Assembly: GCF_900142955.1 (NCBI RefSeq)
Contig: NZ_FRCP01000015.1
Coordinates: 120,270 to 184,269, forward strand
From: Anaerosporobacter mobilis DSM 15930
GTDB lineage: Bacteria; Bacillota; Clostridia; Lachnospirales; Lachnospiraceae
DNA: 64,000 bases
Reading direction: 5' to 3'
Part shown: in pieces, positions 8,923 to 17,145 of the stretch
Layout: the number at the start of each line of letters is the position of its first letter
How positions within the stretch are numbered: the first letter of the stretch is position 1
The notes under the pieces: generated by a model
Seen by the model: only the letters and a program-made list of their open reading frames with translations
Told to the model about the DNA's origin: nothing
The model's database searches: none
Translations under genes and position numbers: made by a program

Positions 8923-8951
8923 ATTATAGCATTTTTATACATTCAAGTCAA
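8923..8951 (-). promoter_or_regulatory. Sigma-A-type promoter of the surface-polymer operon
   Basis: On the minus strand, TTGACT (8951-8946) is separated by exactly 17 nt from TATAAT (8928-8923), with TG one base before the -10 (extended -10). Transcription would begin near 8916, giving a leader of about 37 nt before the 8879 start codon. It is the best promoter match in the window and explains expression of the operon running down to base 1. Confidence 0.85.
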
Positions 8952-9088
8952 CGTGCACGAATTGCATAAAGCCCATAATTCAACAAAAGAATCTATACAC
9001 TATATACAATCAACACCCATATATTCCTATATGCGGAATCGAAATGTACATAATGTATAGACTCCTCTATACTAGTATTATCCTATTT

Positions 9089-9126
9089 TACCTACTTTAA
9101 TAATAAATCAACGTATTAAAGAGGTA
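9089..9126 (-). terminator. Stem-loop downstream of leuA
   Basis: Arms 9089-9102 and 9114-9126 pair over 13 bp with one bulged base and an 11-nt loop. The structure lies 50 nt after the leuA stop codon. There is no strong U-run behind it on the minus strand, so it may be a weak terminator or an mRNA-end stabiliser. A second small palindrome lies at about 9056-9073. Confidence 0.4.
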
Positions 9127-9176
9127 TTTAATTTTAAGTTGTAAGATCGTTACGTTATAAGATTCTTAATTATTTC

Positions 9177-10850
9177 TTAATCTTTAAATCTCAAACGATT
9201 GATTGCACTAAAGATGGCGCGAATAGATGCTCTCGTAATATTAGAACTTACACCAACACCAAAAGTTGCTAGGTTAGTTTCTTGGTCAAACATATGAATA
9301 TAAGCTGCTGCTTGTGCATTAGAACCTTCCCTTAGGGCATGCTCTGAGTAATCTAACACTTTAATTTTTACTCCAAGAGAATCTTGCATCGCTCTTTGAA
9401 CCGCGTCGATTGGTCCATTGCCGTAATCTTCGATAACCTTTTCTTCACCCTTGAACATGTATGTTAATACTACTTTGGTATCAAAGTCACTATCTCCATC
9501 TGAGATATCCTCCATCTTGCAACGTTTGAAATGAAGTGGTTCTTTCTTATCAAGATACTCTTTCTTGAATTCCTCCATGATTTGATCTGGTGCCACTTCT
9601 CCTTGTTTTTCAGAAATCTTCTGAATAACATCAGCAAATTCTTTATGCATACCTTTTGGTAATTTGAATCCATAATACGTATCCATAACGAATGCTACGC
9701 CACCTTTACCTGATTGGCTATTAATACGAACAATTGGTTCATATTCTCTACCGATATCACTTGGATCGATTGGAAGATATGGTACTTCCCAAATCTCACT
9801 GTTCCTATCTTGCATAGCCTTAACACCCTTGTTAATAGCATCTTGGTGCGAACCAGAGAAAGCAGTAAACACCAATTTACCAACATATGGGTGTCTAGCA
9901 TGAATTGGAAGCTTACAACATCTTTCATAAACTTCAGCAATTTCATTTATATGAGTAAGGTCAAGTTCTGGGTTGATTCCTTGTGAAAACATATTGTAAG
10001 CAATATTCACGATATCAACATTACCCGTTCTCTCACCATTACCAAACAAGGTTCCTTCCACACGATCGGCACCTGCAAGTAATGCAAGTTCTGCACAGGC
10101 CACTCCCGTACCTCGATCATTATGAGGGTGAACACTAAGAATAATGTTCTCTCTATCTTTAAAATGGCGGCTCATCCACTCGATTTGATCTGCATACACG
10201 TTTGGTGTATTCATCTCAACAGTAGATGGCAAATTAAATATAATCTTATTGTCACTTGTAGGCTGCCAAACATCTTGAACTGCCGTACAAATATCTAATG
10301 CAAAATCAAGTTCTGTACCTGTGAAACTTTCTGGTGAATATTCTAAGATAATCTTACCAGGAAACTCTTTCACATATTCCTTTACCAACATAGCTCCATC
10401 AATAGCTATTTGTTTGATCTCTTCTCTGGATTTATCAAACACAACATCACGTTGTAGAGTTGATGTGGAATTATAGATATGTACAATTGCTGTTTTAATC
10501 CCTTCTAATGCTTCAAATGTACGCTTGATTAAATGATCTCTACATTGTACTAACACTTGAACACAAACATCATCGGGAATTAAATTACGTTCCACTAATT
10601 GCCTTAAGAAATCAAATTCGATTTGTGAAGCAGAAGGGAATCCTACTTCAATCTCTTTAAAGCCTAATTTCACTAGCATACAGAAGTATTCAATCTTCTC
10701 TTCAACAACCATTGGCTCAATTAACGCTTGATTTCCATCACGTAAATCAACACTACACCACACTGGTGCTTTCTCAATTTCTTTATTTGGCCACTCACGT
10801 TCCGGATAATTCACAACAGGTACTCTTTGATATTTCTTATAATTTAACAT
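9177..10850 (-). CDS. leuA: 2-isopropylmalate synthase (long, fungal/LeuA2-type)
   Basis: The 557-aa enzyme of leucine biosynthesis condenses acetyl-CoA with 2-oxoisovalerate. It is the long, yeast-like form: the N-terminus NYPEREWPNKEIEKAP and the catalytic start SVDLRDGNQ (34-42) with metal/substrate residues are typical. The metal-binding HPHNDRG motif lies near residue 241, and GNGERTGNVD follows near 272. A C-terminal LeuA allosteric domain (about 430-557, with AQAAAYIHM) normally binds leucine for feedback inhibition. The gene stands alone; no other leu or ilv genes are adjacent. Expression probably depends on the promoter at 11169-11197 and a leader of about 310 nt. The start has a strong AGGAGG site. 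Confidence 0.95.
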   Translation of the reverse strand: MLNYKKYQRVPVVNYPEREWPNKEIEKAPVWCSVDLRDGNQALIEPMVVEEKIEYFCMLVKLGFKEIEVGFPSASQIEFDFLRQLVERNLIPDDVCVQVLVQCRDHLIKRTFEALEGIKTAIVHIYNSTSTLQRDVVFDKSREEIKQIAIDGAMLVKEYVKEFPGKIILEYSPESFTGTELDFALDICTAVQDVWQPTSDNKIIFNLPSTVEMNTPNVYADQIEWMSRHFKDRENIILSVHPHNDRGTGVACAELALLAGADRVEGTLFGNGERTGNVDIVNIAYNMFSQGINPELDLTHINEIAEVYERCCKLPIHARHPYVGKLVFTAFSGSHQDAINKGVKAMQDRNSEIWEVPYLPIDPSDIGREYEPIVRINSQSGKGGVAFVMDTYYGFKLPKGMHKEFADVIQKISEKQGEVAPDQIMEEFKKEYLDKKEPLHFKRCKMEDISDGDSDFDTKVVLTYMFKGEEKVIEDYGNGPIDAVQRAMQDSLGVKIKVLDYSEHALREGSNAQAAAYIHMFDQETNLATFGVGVSSNITRASIRAIFSAINRLRFKD

Positions 10851-11162
10851 ACTGTTTTCCTCCTAAATTTAGAATTTGTTGAACTTTAAACAATACAATC
10901 CGTTCACAATAAAGCCTCGCAACATTCCAAACTACGGAGTCGATAGATCACACTATATCGCTTGATTATAAACAATTTTGCTCTGTCTACTCTAGCCCCA
11001 TCCTTATCATTCCTTTTCTATTATATGTAGGTAAGTTGATGATACCAATTTAATTTTCTTAAATTGACCATCGACTCATGACAAAGATCCTGTAAAGATT
11101 GACCTCTTTGCCATAATCTAGTTACACATTGGCTATTCAAATTTAGTATCTGAATAGTTTTG
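10851..11162 (-). promoter_or_regulatory. Long structured 5' leader of leuA, class unknown
   Basis: From the predicted start point near 11162 to the leuA ATG there are about 310 untranslated nt. Four hairpins can be drawn on the minus strand. One has CTATTCA/TGAATAG arms near the 5' end, one has ATGGCAAAGA/TCTTTGTCAT arms, one has long AATTTAA/TTAAATT arms, and one has CGATA/TATCG arms. Such length suggests attenuation or a regulatory RNA. I do not see a convincing T-box consensus (GGGTGGNACCGCG); the nearest resemblance is only partial (TTTGGAATGTTGCGAGG). Confidence 0.45.
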
Positions 11163-11168
11163 TTTTAC

Positions 11169-11197
11169 ATTATAACATTAGCACTTTACTTTATCAA
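11169..11197 (-). promoter_or_regulatory. Sigma-A-type promoter of leuA
   Basis: On the minus strand, TTGATA (11197-11192), a 17-nt spacer and TATAAT (11174-11169) with an extended TG before the -10. It lies between the terminator hairpin at 11210-11250 and the leuA leader, so leuA is transcribed independently of the FAD-protein gene. Confidence 0.8.
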
Positions 11198-11209
11198 TAT
11201 ATATTTTAT

Positions 11210-11250
11210 AACACCAGCAAAAAGATGGAATATATCTTCTTGCTGGTGTT
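11210..11250 (-). terminator. Intrinsic terminator-like hairpin after the FAD-protein gene
   Basis: AACACCAGCAA (11210-11220) and its exact complement TTGCTGGTGTT (11240-11250) form an 11-bp stem. It lies about 90 nt downstream of the stop codon at 11339 and immediately upstream of the leuA promoter. The following sequence is A/T rich, but the U-run is imperfect. Confidence 0.65.
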
Positions 11251-11338
11251 TGTATCTCTATCTATATAAATAATTATGATTATTGGAGACAACGTATGCC
11301 TCTTCTTAATCCAGATTTCTCATAATCCAATTTCCTTA

Positions 11339-12736
11339 CTATACTAATTCTCTTCCCATTAATACACCCATTACAGATGACATCATCAATCCTCTTGTCC
11401 AACCACTAGAATCTCCTAGACAATGTAATCCTTTGATGTTTGTTTTGAAATCCTTATCCATCTTAATGCGATTACTATAGAATTTGATTTCTGGTGAGTA
11501 TAATAGTGTTTCGTTACTTGCAAAACCAGGTACAACCGTATCAACTGCCTTAATGAAGTTGATAATATTAACCATCGTTCTGTATGGCATAGCTGATGTA
11601 ATATCACCAGCTATTGCATCTGGCATTGTTGGCTTAACATTGGATTGGTTTAACTCTTCTTGCCAAGTTCTTTTACCTTCAAGAATGTCACCGAATCTTT
11701 GTACAAGAATCTGTCCATTACCTAACATATTCACTAACTCTCCAACTCTCTTAGCATATTCAATCGGTTGATTGAATGGCTCAATAAAGTTATGAGAACA
11801 TAGAATTGCAAGGTTTGTATTTTCTGATTTTAATTTCTTATACGAATGTCCATTTACAATTGCAAGGTTATTATCGTAGTTTTCTTGACTAACAAATCCA
11901 CCAGGATTTTGACAGAAAGTTCTTACTTTATTCTTGAATGGAAGTGGATAACCAATCAACTTAGATTCATATAATACATTATTGACATCTTCCATTATTT
12001 CATTACGAACTTCTACACGAACACCGATATCAACAGTACCTGGTTGATGTTCAATATCATGTTTTTCACACATCTTTTCTAACCAATCAGCACCTTTACG
12101 TCCTGTTGCAATAACAATTTCATCTGCTTCCAAAGTTTCCATTTCATCTTGCTTTCTTGAACTAGCAAGAATAACTCCTTTACAAGTGGAATCTTCAACT
12201 ATAATATCTTTACAAATTGTATCGAATTTGATTTCTACACCATTCTCTAATAAGAAGTTCTCAATCTTAAGATAAATTTCTTGAGCTGCTTCTGTTCCAA
12301 GATGACGTATTGGACAATCTACTAATTTTAGACCTGATTTAATTGCATTTTTACGAATTTCTTTTACCTTATCTCCAACATTAACACCTTCTACTTTAGT
12401 GTCAGCACCGAATTCCAAGTATATATCATCCGCATATTTAATTGTTTCTTCTGCTACATCTACTCCAATTAATGAAGGTAAATCTCCACCTACTTCTGCG
12501 CTTAATGATAATTTACCATCAGAAAAAGCTCCTGCTCCTGAGAAACCTGTTGTTATATGACAGTACGGTTTACAATTAACACATTTCTTCGTTGTTGTTT
12601 TTGGGCAACGTCTTTTGCTAATCGAGCATCCTTTTTCAATGATAACAATCTTCTTATTCGATTTATTCTTGATCATTTCCAAGGCAGTAAAAATTCCTGC
12701 TGGACCAGCACCTATTATAATAACATCATATTTCAT
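11339..12736 (-). CDS. NAD(P)/FAD-dependent oxidoreductase (COG2509-type)
   Basis: The 465-aa protein starts at the ATG at 12736, preceded by AGGTGATTATT. A Rossmann FAD-binding GAGPAG motif lies at residues 9-14, followed by a Cys-rich segment (RCPKTTTKKCVNCKPYC) and GFSGAGAFSDGKLSL, then ATGRKG. These features are those of the FAD-dependent dehydrogenase family COG2509, widespread in clostridia and lacking an assigned substrate. The four to five cysteines could bind a metal or an Fe-S cluster, but this is not established. The C-terminus LHCLGDSSGWTRGLMMSS resembles the second FAD-binding motif with the GD dyad. It seems to form its own unit between terminators at 12808 and 11210. Confidence 0.82.
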   Translation of the reverse strand: MKYDVIIIGAGPAGIFTALEMIKNKSNKKIVIIEKGCSISKRRCPKTTTKKCVNCKPYCHITTGFSGAGAFSDGKLSLSAEVGGDLPSLIGVDVAEETIKYADDIYLEFGADTKVEGVNVGDKVKEIRKNAIKSGLKLVDCPIRHLGTEAAQEIYLKIENFLLENGVEIKFDTICKDIIVEDSTCKGVILASSRKQDEMETLEADEIVIATGRKGADWLEKMCEKHDIEHQPGTVDIGVRVEVRNEIMEDVNNVLYESKLIGYPLPFKNKVRTFCQNPGGFVSQENYDNNLAIVNGHSYKKLKSENTNLAILCSHNFIEPFNQPIEYAKRVGELVNMLGNGQILVQRFGDILEGKRTWQEELNQSNVKPTMPDAIAGDITSAMPYRTMVNIINFIKAVDTVVPGFASNETLLYSPEIKFYSNRIKMDKDFKTNIKGLHCLGDSSGWTRGLMMSSVMGVLMGRELV

Positions 12737-12807
12737 AATAATCACCTATCTTTTCCTTAAAATCGAAAGCACTAGTAGAACCTTCTATTAACTTGAGTCA
12801 TAAATAA

Positions 12808-12828
12808 CGCTCGCCTTGTAGGCGAGCG
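12808..12828 (-). terminator. GC-rich hairpin after the HPr-like gene
   Basis: CGCTCGCC and GGCGAGCG form a perfect 8-bp GC-rich stem with a 5-nt loop, just downstream of the stop at 12867 on the minus strand. The sequence after it is TTATTTATG, a weak U-rich tail. Confidence 0.65.
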
Positions 12829-12866
12829 ATTTAGTATATAATATATTTTGTATTTTGTCAAGAATT

Positions 12867-13151
12867 CTATTCTTCTTTATTCTGTTTCTCTTCCTTAAAG
12901 ATCGAATCCAATAAACTTATAATTGCTTCAAGAGCTTCCTTTTCGTCTTCTCCATCACATTGTAGCTCGATTTCCATTCCATTTTTTACACAGGCACCAA
13001 GCACTCCTAACACACTTTTTGCATTCACCGATTTCGATTCTGTTAATAACATAATGTGACAAGAATATTTCAATGCTTCTTGACATAGTAAGCTAACTGG
13101 TCGTAAATGCAGTCCATATGCACTTTGCACTACTATTTTCTTACTTACCAT
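12867..13151 (-). CDS. HPr-family phosphocarrier-like protein
   Basis: The 94-aa protein has the HPr fold signature. Active-site His15 lies in GLHLRP, and Ser46 in NAKSVLGVLG is at the position that HPr kinase phosphorylates in Firmicutes. It has a longer acidic/basic C-terminal tail (about residues 86-94) than canonical HPr (87-88 aa). HPr transfers phosphate from EI to PTS EIIA components, and Ser46-P forms act in carbon catabolite control. The substitution of the usual KSIMGV by KSVLGV and the extra cysteines suggest a divergent HPr or Crh-like paralogue; it still has the catalytic His, unlike Crh. It is 36 bp downstream of ybbR, so it is likely co-transcribed with the c-di-AMP module, an uncommon pairing. 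Confidence 0.82.
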   Translation of the reverse strand: MVSKKIVVQSAYGLHLRPVSLLCQEALKYSCHIMLLTESKSVNAKSVLGVLGACVKNGMEIELQCDGEDEKEALEAIISLLDSIFKEEKQNKEE

Positions 13152-13187
13152 AGCGCCTCCTCATGTTACTCTTTTACAACAATTCCA

Positions 13188-14597
13188 TCATTCATTATCT
13201 TCAGCATTAGATACTTCTTTATTATCTTCCTCTTCATTAGTATCTGTACCGCCGGAAGTCTCCGTGTTATTGTCATTCGTTCCATTGTTATTATCCACAT
13301 CAATATCTGGTTTTGTATCGCTACTTCCACCTTGGTTTCCATCTTCAGTTTCGTTATCCGTCTCCGCTGTTAATTCAATTGAAACCGTTGGTTTATTCAA
13401 GATAACAATTCCTTCAATAGTAGCAAATTGCACTTCGATAACATAACTACCTGGTTTATTCTTTCCTTTCAGATCAATATATGGATTCAAATCACTTATC
13501 TTAAGATTCTTAAGGTCTTCTTCTCTACCCATAATCTTAATAACCAATTCAGTTGATGTAGTATCGTTTATATAATTGAACTTCAATTGATCATTCAAAT
13601 CCTTAAATTGAATGTCCTTCGTATCGAAAGTGAAATCTTTGATCTGTAACTTCTCAATAACGATATTGACCATCACAGAAAGACTTTCTTCCTCAAGAAT
13701 AACTCCATCCGGTAAATAATTCTCTAGATTAATCTCTGTCTCAATATCCTCATATTGTCCAGATATGTCAATAGGTATAACAATCTTACTAACTGTACTT
13801 AATGCTTTCCTATCTCCAGCGATTGTAACACTCTTAGGTTCATATTCTGTACTAATATAACGGTATCCATGTAATGGATTTCCTTGAATCTCTATATCTA
13901 CTGGTATTGTTTTAGTATTCAACAACGTACCAACAACTTTAACCTCTGTTGTACTGAACGTCATCTTGGAAGAGTTAATTTCTTTTCCATCTGCATCATA
14001 TACCTTTGGTACTCCACTAGTTGTAAAATTCTCTGAAGCATTGGATACATCAATCTCAACTTTCACTTCATCAATCTTACTAATCTGTGATTTCGCTCCA
14101 GTAACTTGTATTATATTTGGTTTTGTCTTTAATTCACCTATACAATACCCCTCTTCAACTGTTCCCTTCTTGACGACGCTAACTTTAAATTGCTTCGTCT
14201 CTGTCTCTTCAAGTGAAACAATTAAGGTATCCACTGAACCAATTGTTATACTCGGTGTATCAGATTCAGTTAGGTATTTTGTTAGCTCTACTTTAATCGG
14301 TACAGCATTCCATCTTGATAGTTTAGATAGGTCTGCATATGCACTAAAATCCGATGTTGTTAATGCCTCGACAACACTTCTCTTACCCTTAACTGTAATC
14401 GTAACAGCATCACCTTCTAATACCTCGTAACACATTCCTTGACTAGCAATTACATCTTCATTCCGCTTCTCTACCGATAAACGAAATGTTCTTGATATTG
14501 CAGGATCATCAATATTTACGATAATAAACCATATAAGTGCGGCAAGACCCAAAGATAAAATTTTTAGTCCTAAATTTTTAGTCCATTTTCTTTTCAT
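13188..14597 (-). CDS. cdaR: YbbR-domain protein, regulator of diadenylate cyclase (CdaR-like)
   Basis: The 469-aa protein has one N-terminal membrane anchor (about residues 10-30) followed by four YbbR-like extracellular repeats to about residue 400. The C-terminal tail of about 60 residues is low-complexity and rich in Asp, Asn, Thr, Glu and Gly. In Firmicutes YbbR/CdaR interacts with the membrane cyclase CdaA and modulates c-di-AMP synthesis. The gene overlaps the end of cdaA by 20 bp on the same strand, which supports a functional pair. The acidic tail is not typical of Bacillus CdaR and may reach toward the cell wall. Note that glmM, the third member of the usual cdaA-cdaR-glmM operon, is elsewhere in this window (50783-52132). 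Confidence 0.9.
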   Translation of the reverse strand: MKRKWTKNLGLKILSLGLAALIWFIIVNIDDPAISRTFRLSVEKRNEDVIASQGMCYEVLEGDAVTITVKGKRSVVEALTTSDFSAYADLSKLSRWNAVPIKVELTKYLTESDTPSITIGSVDTLIVSLEETETKQFKVSVVKKGTVEEGYCIGELKTKPNIIQVTGAKSQISKIDEVKVEIDVSNASENFTTSGVPKVYDADGKEINSSKMTFSTTEVKVVGTLLNTKTIPVDIEIQGNPLHGYRYISTEYEPKSVTIAGDRKALSTVSKIVIPIDISGQYEDIETEINLENYLPDGVILEEESLSVMVNIVIEKLQIKDFTFDTKDIQFKDLNDQLKFNYINDTTSTELVIKIMGREEDLKNLKISDLNPYIDLKGKNKPGSYVIEVQFATIEGIVILNKPTVSIELTAETDNETEDGNQGGSSDTKPDIDVDNNNGTNDNNTETSGGTDTNEEEDNKEVSNAEDNE

Positions 14598-15456
14598 TCT
14601 TTAGTCTTCCCCTCCATAATTTTATTTTTTTCGTTTCCCCAGATCTCCTTTGTAATGACTGTAATTTATTCTTTAGATAATCACCATCTACATTACGGAT
14701 TAAAACACCACCAATTGCGATCGATACTTTACCTGTTTCTTCAGAAACGGTAATTGTTAAACTATCAGAAACTTCACTGATACCTACTCCAGCTCTATGT
14801 CTTGTACCCAAATCTTTACTTAGTTCCATATTGTCTGATAATGGTAGATAACAAGTTGCCGCAACGATTCGATTTCCTCGGATTAAAACTGCCCCATCAT
14901 GAAGTGGTGTGTTATGTTCAAAAATATTAATTAATAGCTGGCTACTTATTGCTGAATCAATATTAATACCAGTTCTTTCGTATTCGCTTAAGACTATATT
15001 TTGTTCTATAACCATTAGCGCACCTGTCTTTGTCTTTGATAACTCAAACGTTGCTCTGACGATTTCCGATATCGTCTTATCAGAGAATCGTTCATTCTTC
15101 TCCTTTTGATCATCGAAAGTAATGAAAGAAGATACTATATTCTTTCTTCCTAATTGTTCTAATGCTTTCCTAAGTTCAGGCTGGAATAATATAACAACTG
15201 CAATAATACCAACATTAATTGTTTTTGATATAATCCAAAGAATTACATTAAAATTCAAAATCGAGGCAATAAGACTGAAAATGCAAAGTACGATAATCCC
15301 CTTTACTAGCATCCATGCTCTAGTGCTCTTTATCCAATTAACAATATGGTAGATTAAAAAAGCCAATATTAATATCTCTAAAATATCGGTTAGTGTTAAC
15401 TTTGGAATTGATAGCCATACCAAATAATCATTAACAAAACTCTTGATTGTCTCCAT
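14578..15456 (-). CDS. cdaA: Diadenylate cyclase (CdaA, DAC domain)
   Basis: The 292-aa membrane enzyme makes c-di-AMP from two ATP. Three hydrophobic segments (about residues 22-90) precede the DAC catalytic domain, whose hallmark motifs DGA (187-189) and RHR (219-221) are intact. This is the CdaA/DacA type found in most Firmicutes. c-di-AMP controls potassium and osmolyte uptake and cell-wall homeostasis, and the window also contains KtrA/KtrB, known c-di-AMP targets in Firmicutes. The gene overlaps ybbR, and follows 43 bp after a membrane protein gene. Confidence 0.95.
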   Translation of the reverse strand: METIKSFVNDYLVWLSIPKLTLTDILEILILAFLIYHIVNWIKSTRAWMLVKGIIVLCIFSLIASILNFNVILWIISKTINVGIIAVVILFQPELRKALEQLGRKNIVSSFITFDDQKEKNERFSDKTISEIVRATFELSKTKTGALMVIEQNIVLSEYERTGINIDSAISSQLLINIFEHNTPLHDGAVLIRGNRIVAATCYLPLSDNMELSKDLGTRHRAGVGISEVSDSLTITVSEETGKVSIAIGGVLIRNVDGDYLKNKLQSLQRRSGETKKIKLWRGRLKNEKKMD

Positions 15457-15499
15457 TTACTTCGCACCTTTGCCTCATATTTTCAACAAAATCTATACG

Positions 15500-16555
15500 T
15501 TATCTCTTCTTATCTTCATCTATATATTCATCAAATTCATCGTAATTTGATATATCATCTTGATCATCATAATCGTCATATAACTCATTCTTTACAAGTT
15601 CTTTAATATTAACACTATCAGCTGTAACTTTTTTCTCATTAATCTTGGTAATGTTCTTTTGTGGTACCGTAATTTTCATCTTTGGTACCGCTTTTACGTA
15701 GTAATAATAATCATCATCTTGAAATTGCACATATTCAACAGCCGTATAATCTAATGTTAGACGGAAAAACTGTATGACATAGACAAGTACACCCGAGATA
15801 AGTGAACCTATTACTAAAGTTACTATTTTATCTTGGATATCTAAACGTAAATCGCCAATCAAGAATACCAAAATATTCACAACAACACCAGCTGCAATTG
15901 CAATATCAAAGGCATGATCTATCTTTCTTGTACGAATTATATAAGTGATTAACATTACAATAGCAAAAATAGCTATCGTTAATATCATTTCTTTATTCGA
16001 TTTCAAACTATCTATAACATAAGTATAGACTTGTAATGTATCTTCAACACTTAAGGTTACTGTTATCTGTGCCGCTTGCTTCACTATAGCAATGAAAAAA
16101 TAAAGGAATACTCCACAGGTAACAGGTATTATTGATATAGGGGTTGCTATAACACCTAATAAGATTGGTAGTACATAAGGTATATTTAGAATAAAGCATA
16201 TCGGCATTAATACCAACACGTACCCTTGCTTTGGCGTAAATCGAGCAAATAGCAGATACAGAATTAGGAATACAACCACAACTAAAATCGATAATATCTT
16301 CGATACAAAATAAAAATGGAAAAAAGATATTGCGGCCGCAATTATTATCATTATTGGTATTGGTAAAAACGCACAGAATAATGATAATAATAACACAACT
16401 GGTATACTTTTAAAACGTGAATCATAACCATATGAGCTATTAATTACCATAAACAATACAAGTGCCATAAAGAATCGAATCACTGGTTTTGCATACACAT
16501 CGATTTTTTGATATATTGTTATTAGTCTTTCTTTCAAAACGAGTAAACTCATCAT
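15500..16555 (-). CDS. Conserved multi-pass membrane protein, unknown function
   Basis: The 351-aa protein has about eight to nine hydrophobic segments between residues 25 and 275, then a soluble C-terminal tail of about 75 residues that is very acidic (YDDYDDQDDISNYDEFDEY) at its end. I do not recognise a characterised family. It sits directly upstream of cdaA, 43 bp apart on the same strand, and after another small membrane protein gene, so it may belong to the c-di-AMP operon. Neighbouring genes of this sort are common in Lachnospiraceae. The ATG ATG start follows GGGAGAGTATAATAT. Confidence 0.7.
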   Translation of the reverse strand: MMSLLVLKERLITIYQKIDVYAKPVIRFFMALVLFMVINSSYGYDSRFKSIPVVLLLSLFCAFLPIPIMIIIAAAISFFHFYFVSKILSILVVVVFLILYLLFARFTPKQGYVLVLMPICFILNIPYVLPILLGVIATPISIIPVTCGVFLYFFIAIVKQAAQITVTLSVEDTLQVYTYVIDSLKSNKEMILTIAIFAIVMLITYIIRTRKIDHAFDIAIAAGVVVNILVFLIGDLRLDIQDKIVTLVIGSLISGVLVYVIQFFRLTLDYTAVEYVQFQDDDYYYYVKAVPKMKITVPQKNITKINEKKVTADSVNIKELVKNELYDDYDDQDDISNYDEFDEYIDEDKKR

Positions 16556-16569
16556 ATATTATACTCTCC

Positions 16570-16974
16570 CTATTTCAGTTCATTCTCTTCGTTACGGTAA
16601 TATTGACGAAGTTTCTTAAGGTTTTTCCTATATTTAAAAAGTCTTTTTCTTGATGAATCAAATTTGAATGAATACCCAACAATAGTACCAAATAAATAGA
16701 TAACCAGAAGTATAATGTAGATCCCTAACACTTTGGTACCTATTGCTTTGTAGTCTAGTTCTACAGCTTTCTGAATAAGATACTCTGATCGATAGAAGGC
16801 TACAACTAATAACACCAAAAGATAGGATATAGTTACACTTACAACAGTCTTAATTATCTGGTATCTGAGAAAATCCGTCTTATAGTATTTACTTAATTTT
16901 ACATCTTCTTGTCCTTCGTTTTTCTCGTATATAGCAAGCTTAGTCATTAATTTTATTTTATTATTGTCAAGCAT
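16570..16974 (-). CDS. Small membrane protein, unknown function
   Basis: This 134-aa protein is read from the ATG at 16974, chosen because it follows TTGGAGGTGAATCG; a longer upstream reading frame lacks a ribosome site. Two hydrophobic segments (about residues 45-65 and 80-102) lie between a charged N-terminus and a highly basic C-terminus (SSRKRLFKYRKNLKKLRQYY). No family was recognised. It is 14 bp upstream of the larger membrane protein gene, so the two are probably co-expressed with cdaA-ybbR. Confidence 0.65.
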   Translation of the reverse strand: MLDNNKIKLMTKLAIYEKNEGQEDVKLSKYYKTDFLRYQIIKTVVSVTISYLLVLLVVAFYRSEYLIQKAVELDYKAIGTKVLGIYIILLVIYLFGTIVGYSFKFDSSRKRLFKYRKNLKKLRQYYRNEENELK

Positions 16975-17078
16975 CGATTCACCTCCAATAAAATATACAA
17001 AAACATTATACCACAAAGGATGTCCGATTTCGAGCACTATTTTTAGAACTCTTTATTCTGAAGCCTTGTACACAGTTA

Positions 17079-17127
17079 AAAAGGTAACGATTCTAATATA
17101 CATTGCTCCTTAGAATCATTACCTTTT
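17079..17127 (-). terminator. Intrinsic terminator of the nfeD-SPFH operon
   Basis: Arms 17079-17096 and 17110-17127 form an 18-bp stem with a single mismatch, followed on the minus strand by a T-rich tail. It lies 19 nt after the SPFH gene stop codon and upstream of the next operon. Confidence 0.85.
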
Positions 17128-17145
17128 CATTATCTATATATCCGC

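Noticed and set aside
10851..11162. A T-box riboswitch upstream of leuA
   Set aside because: The conserved GGGTGGNACCGCG block and a terminator/antiterminator pair are not visible; only a partial resemblance (TTTGGAATGTTGCGAGG) exists. Left as an unclassified leader.
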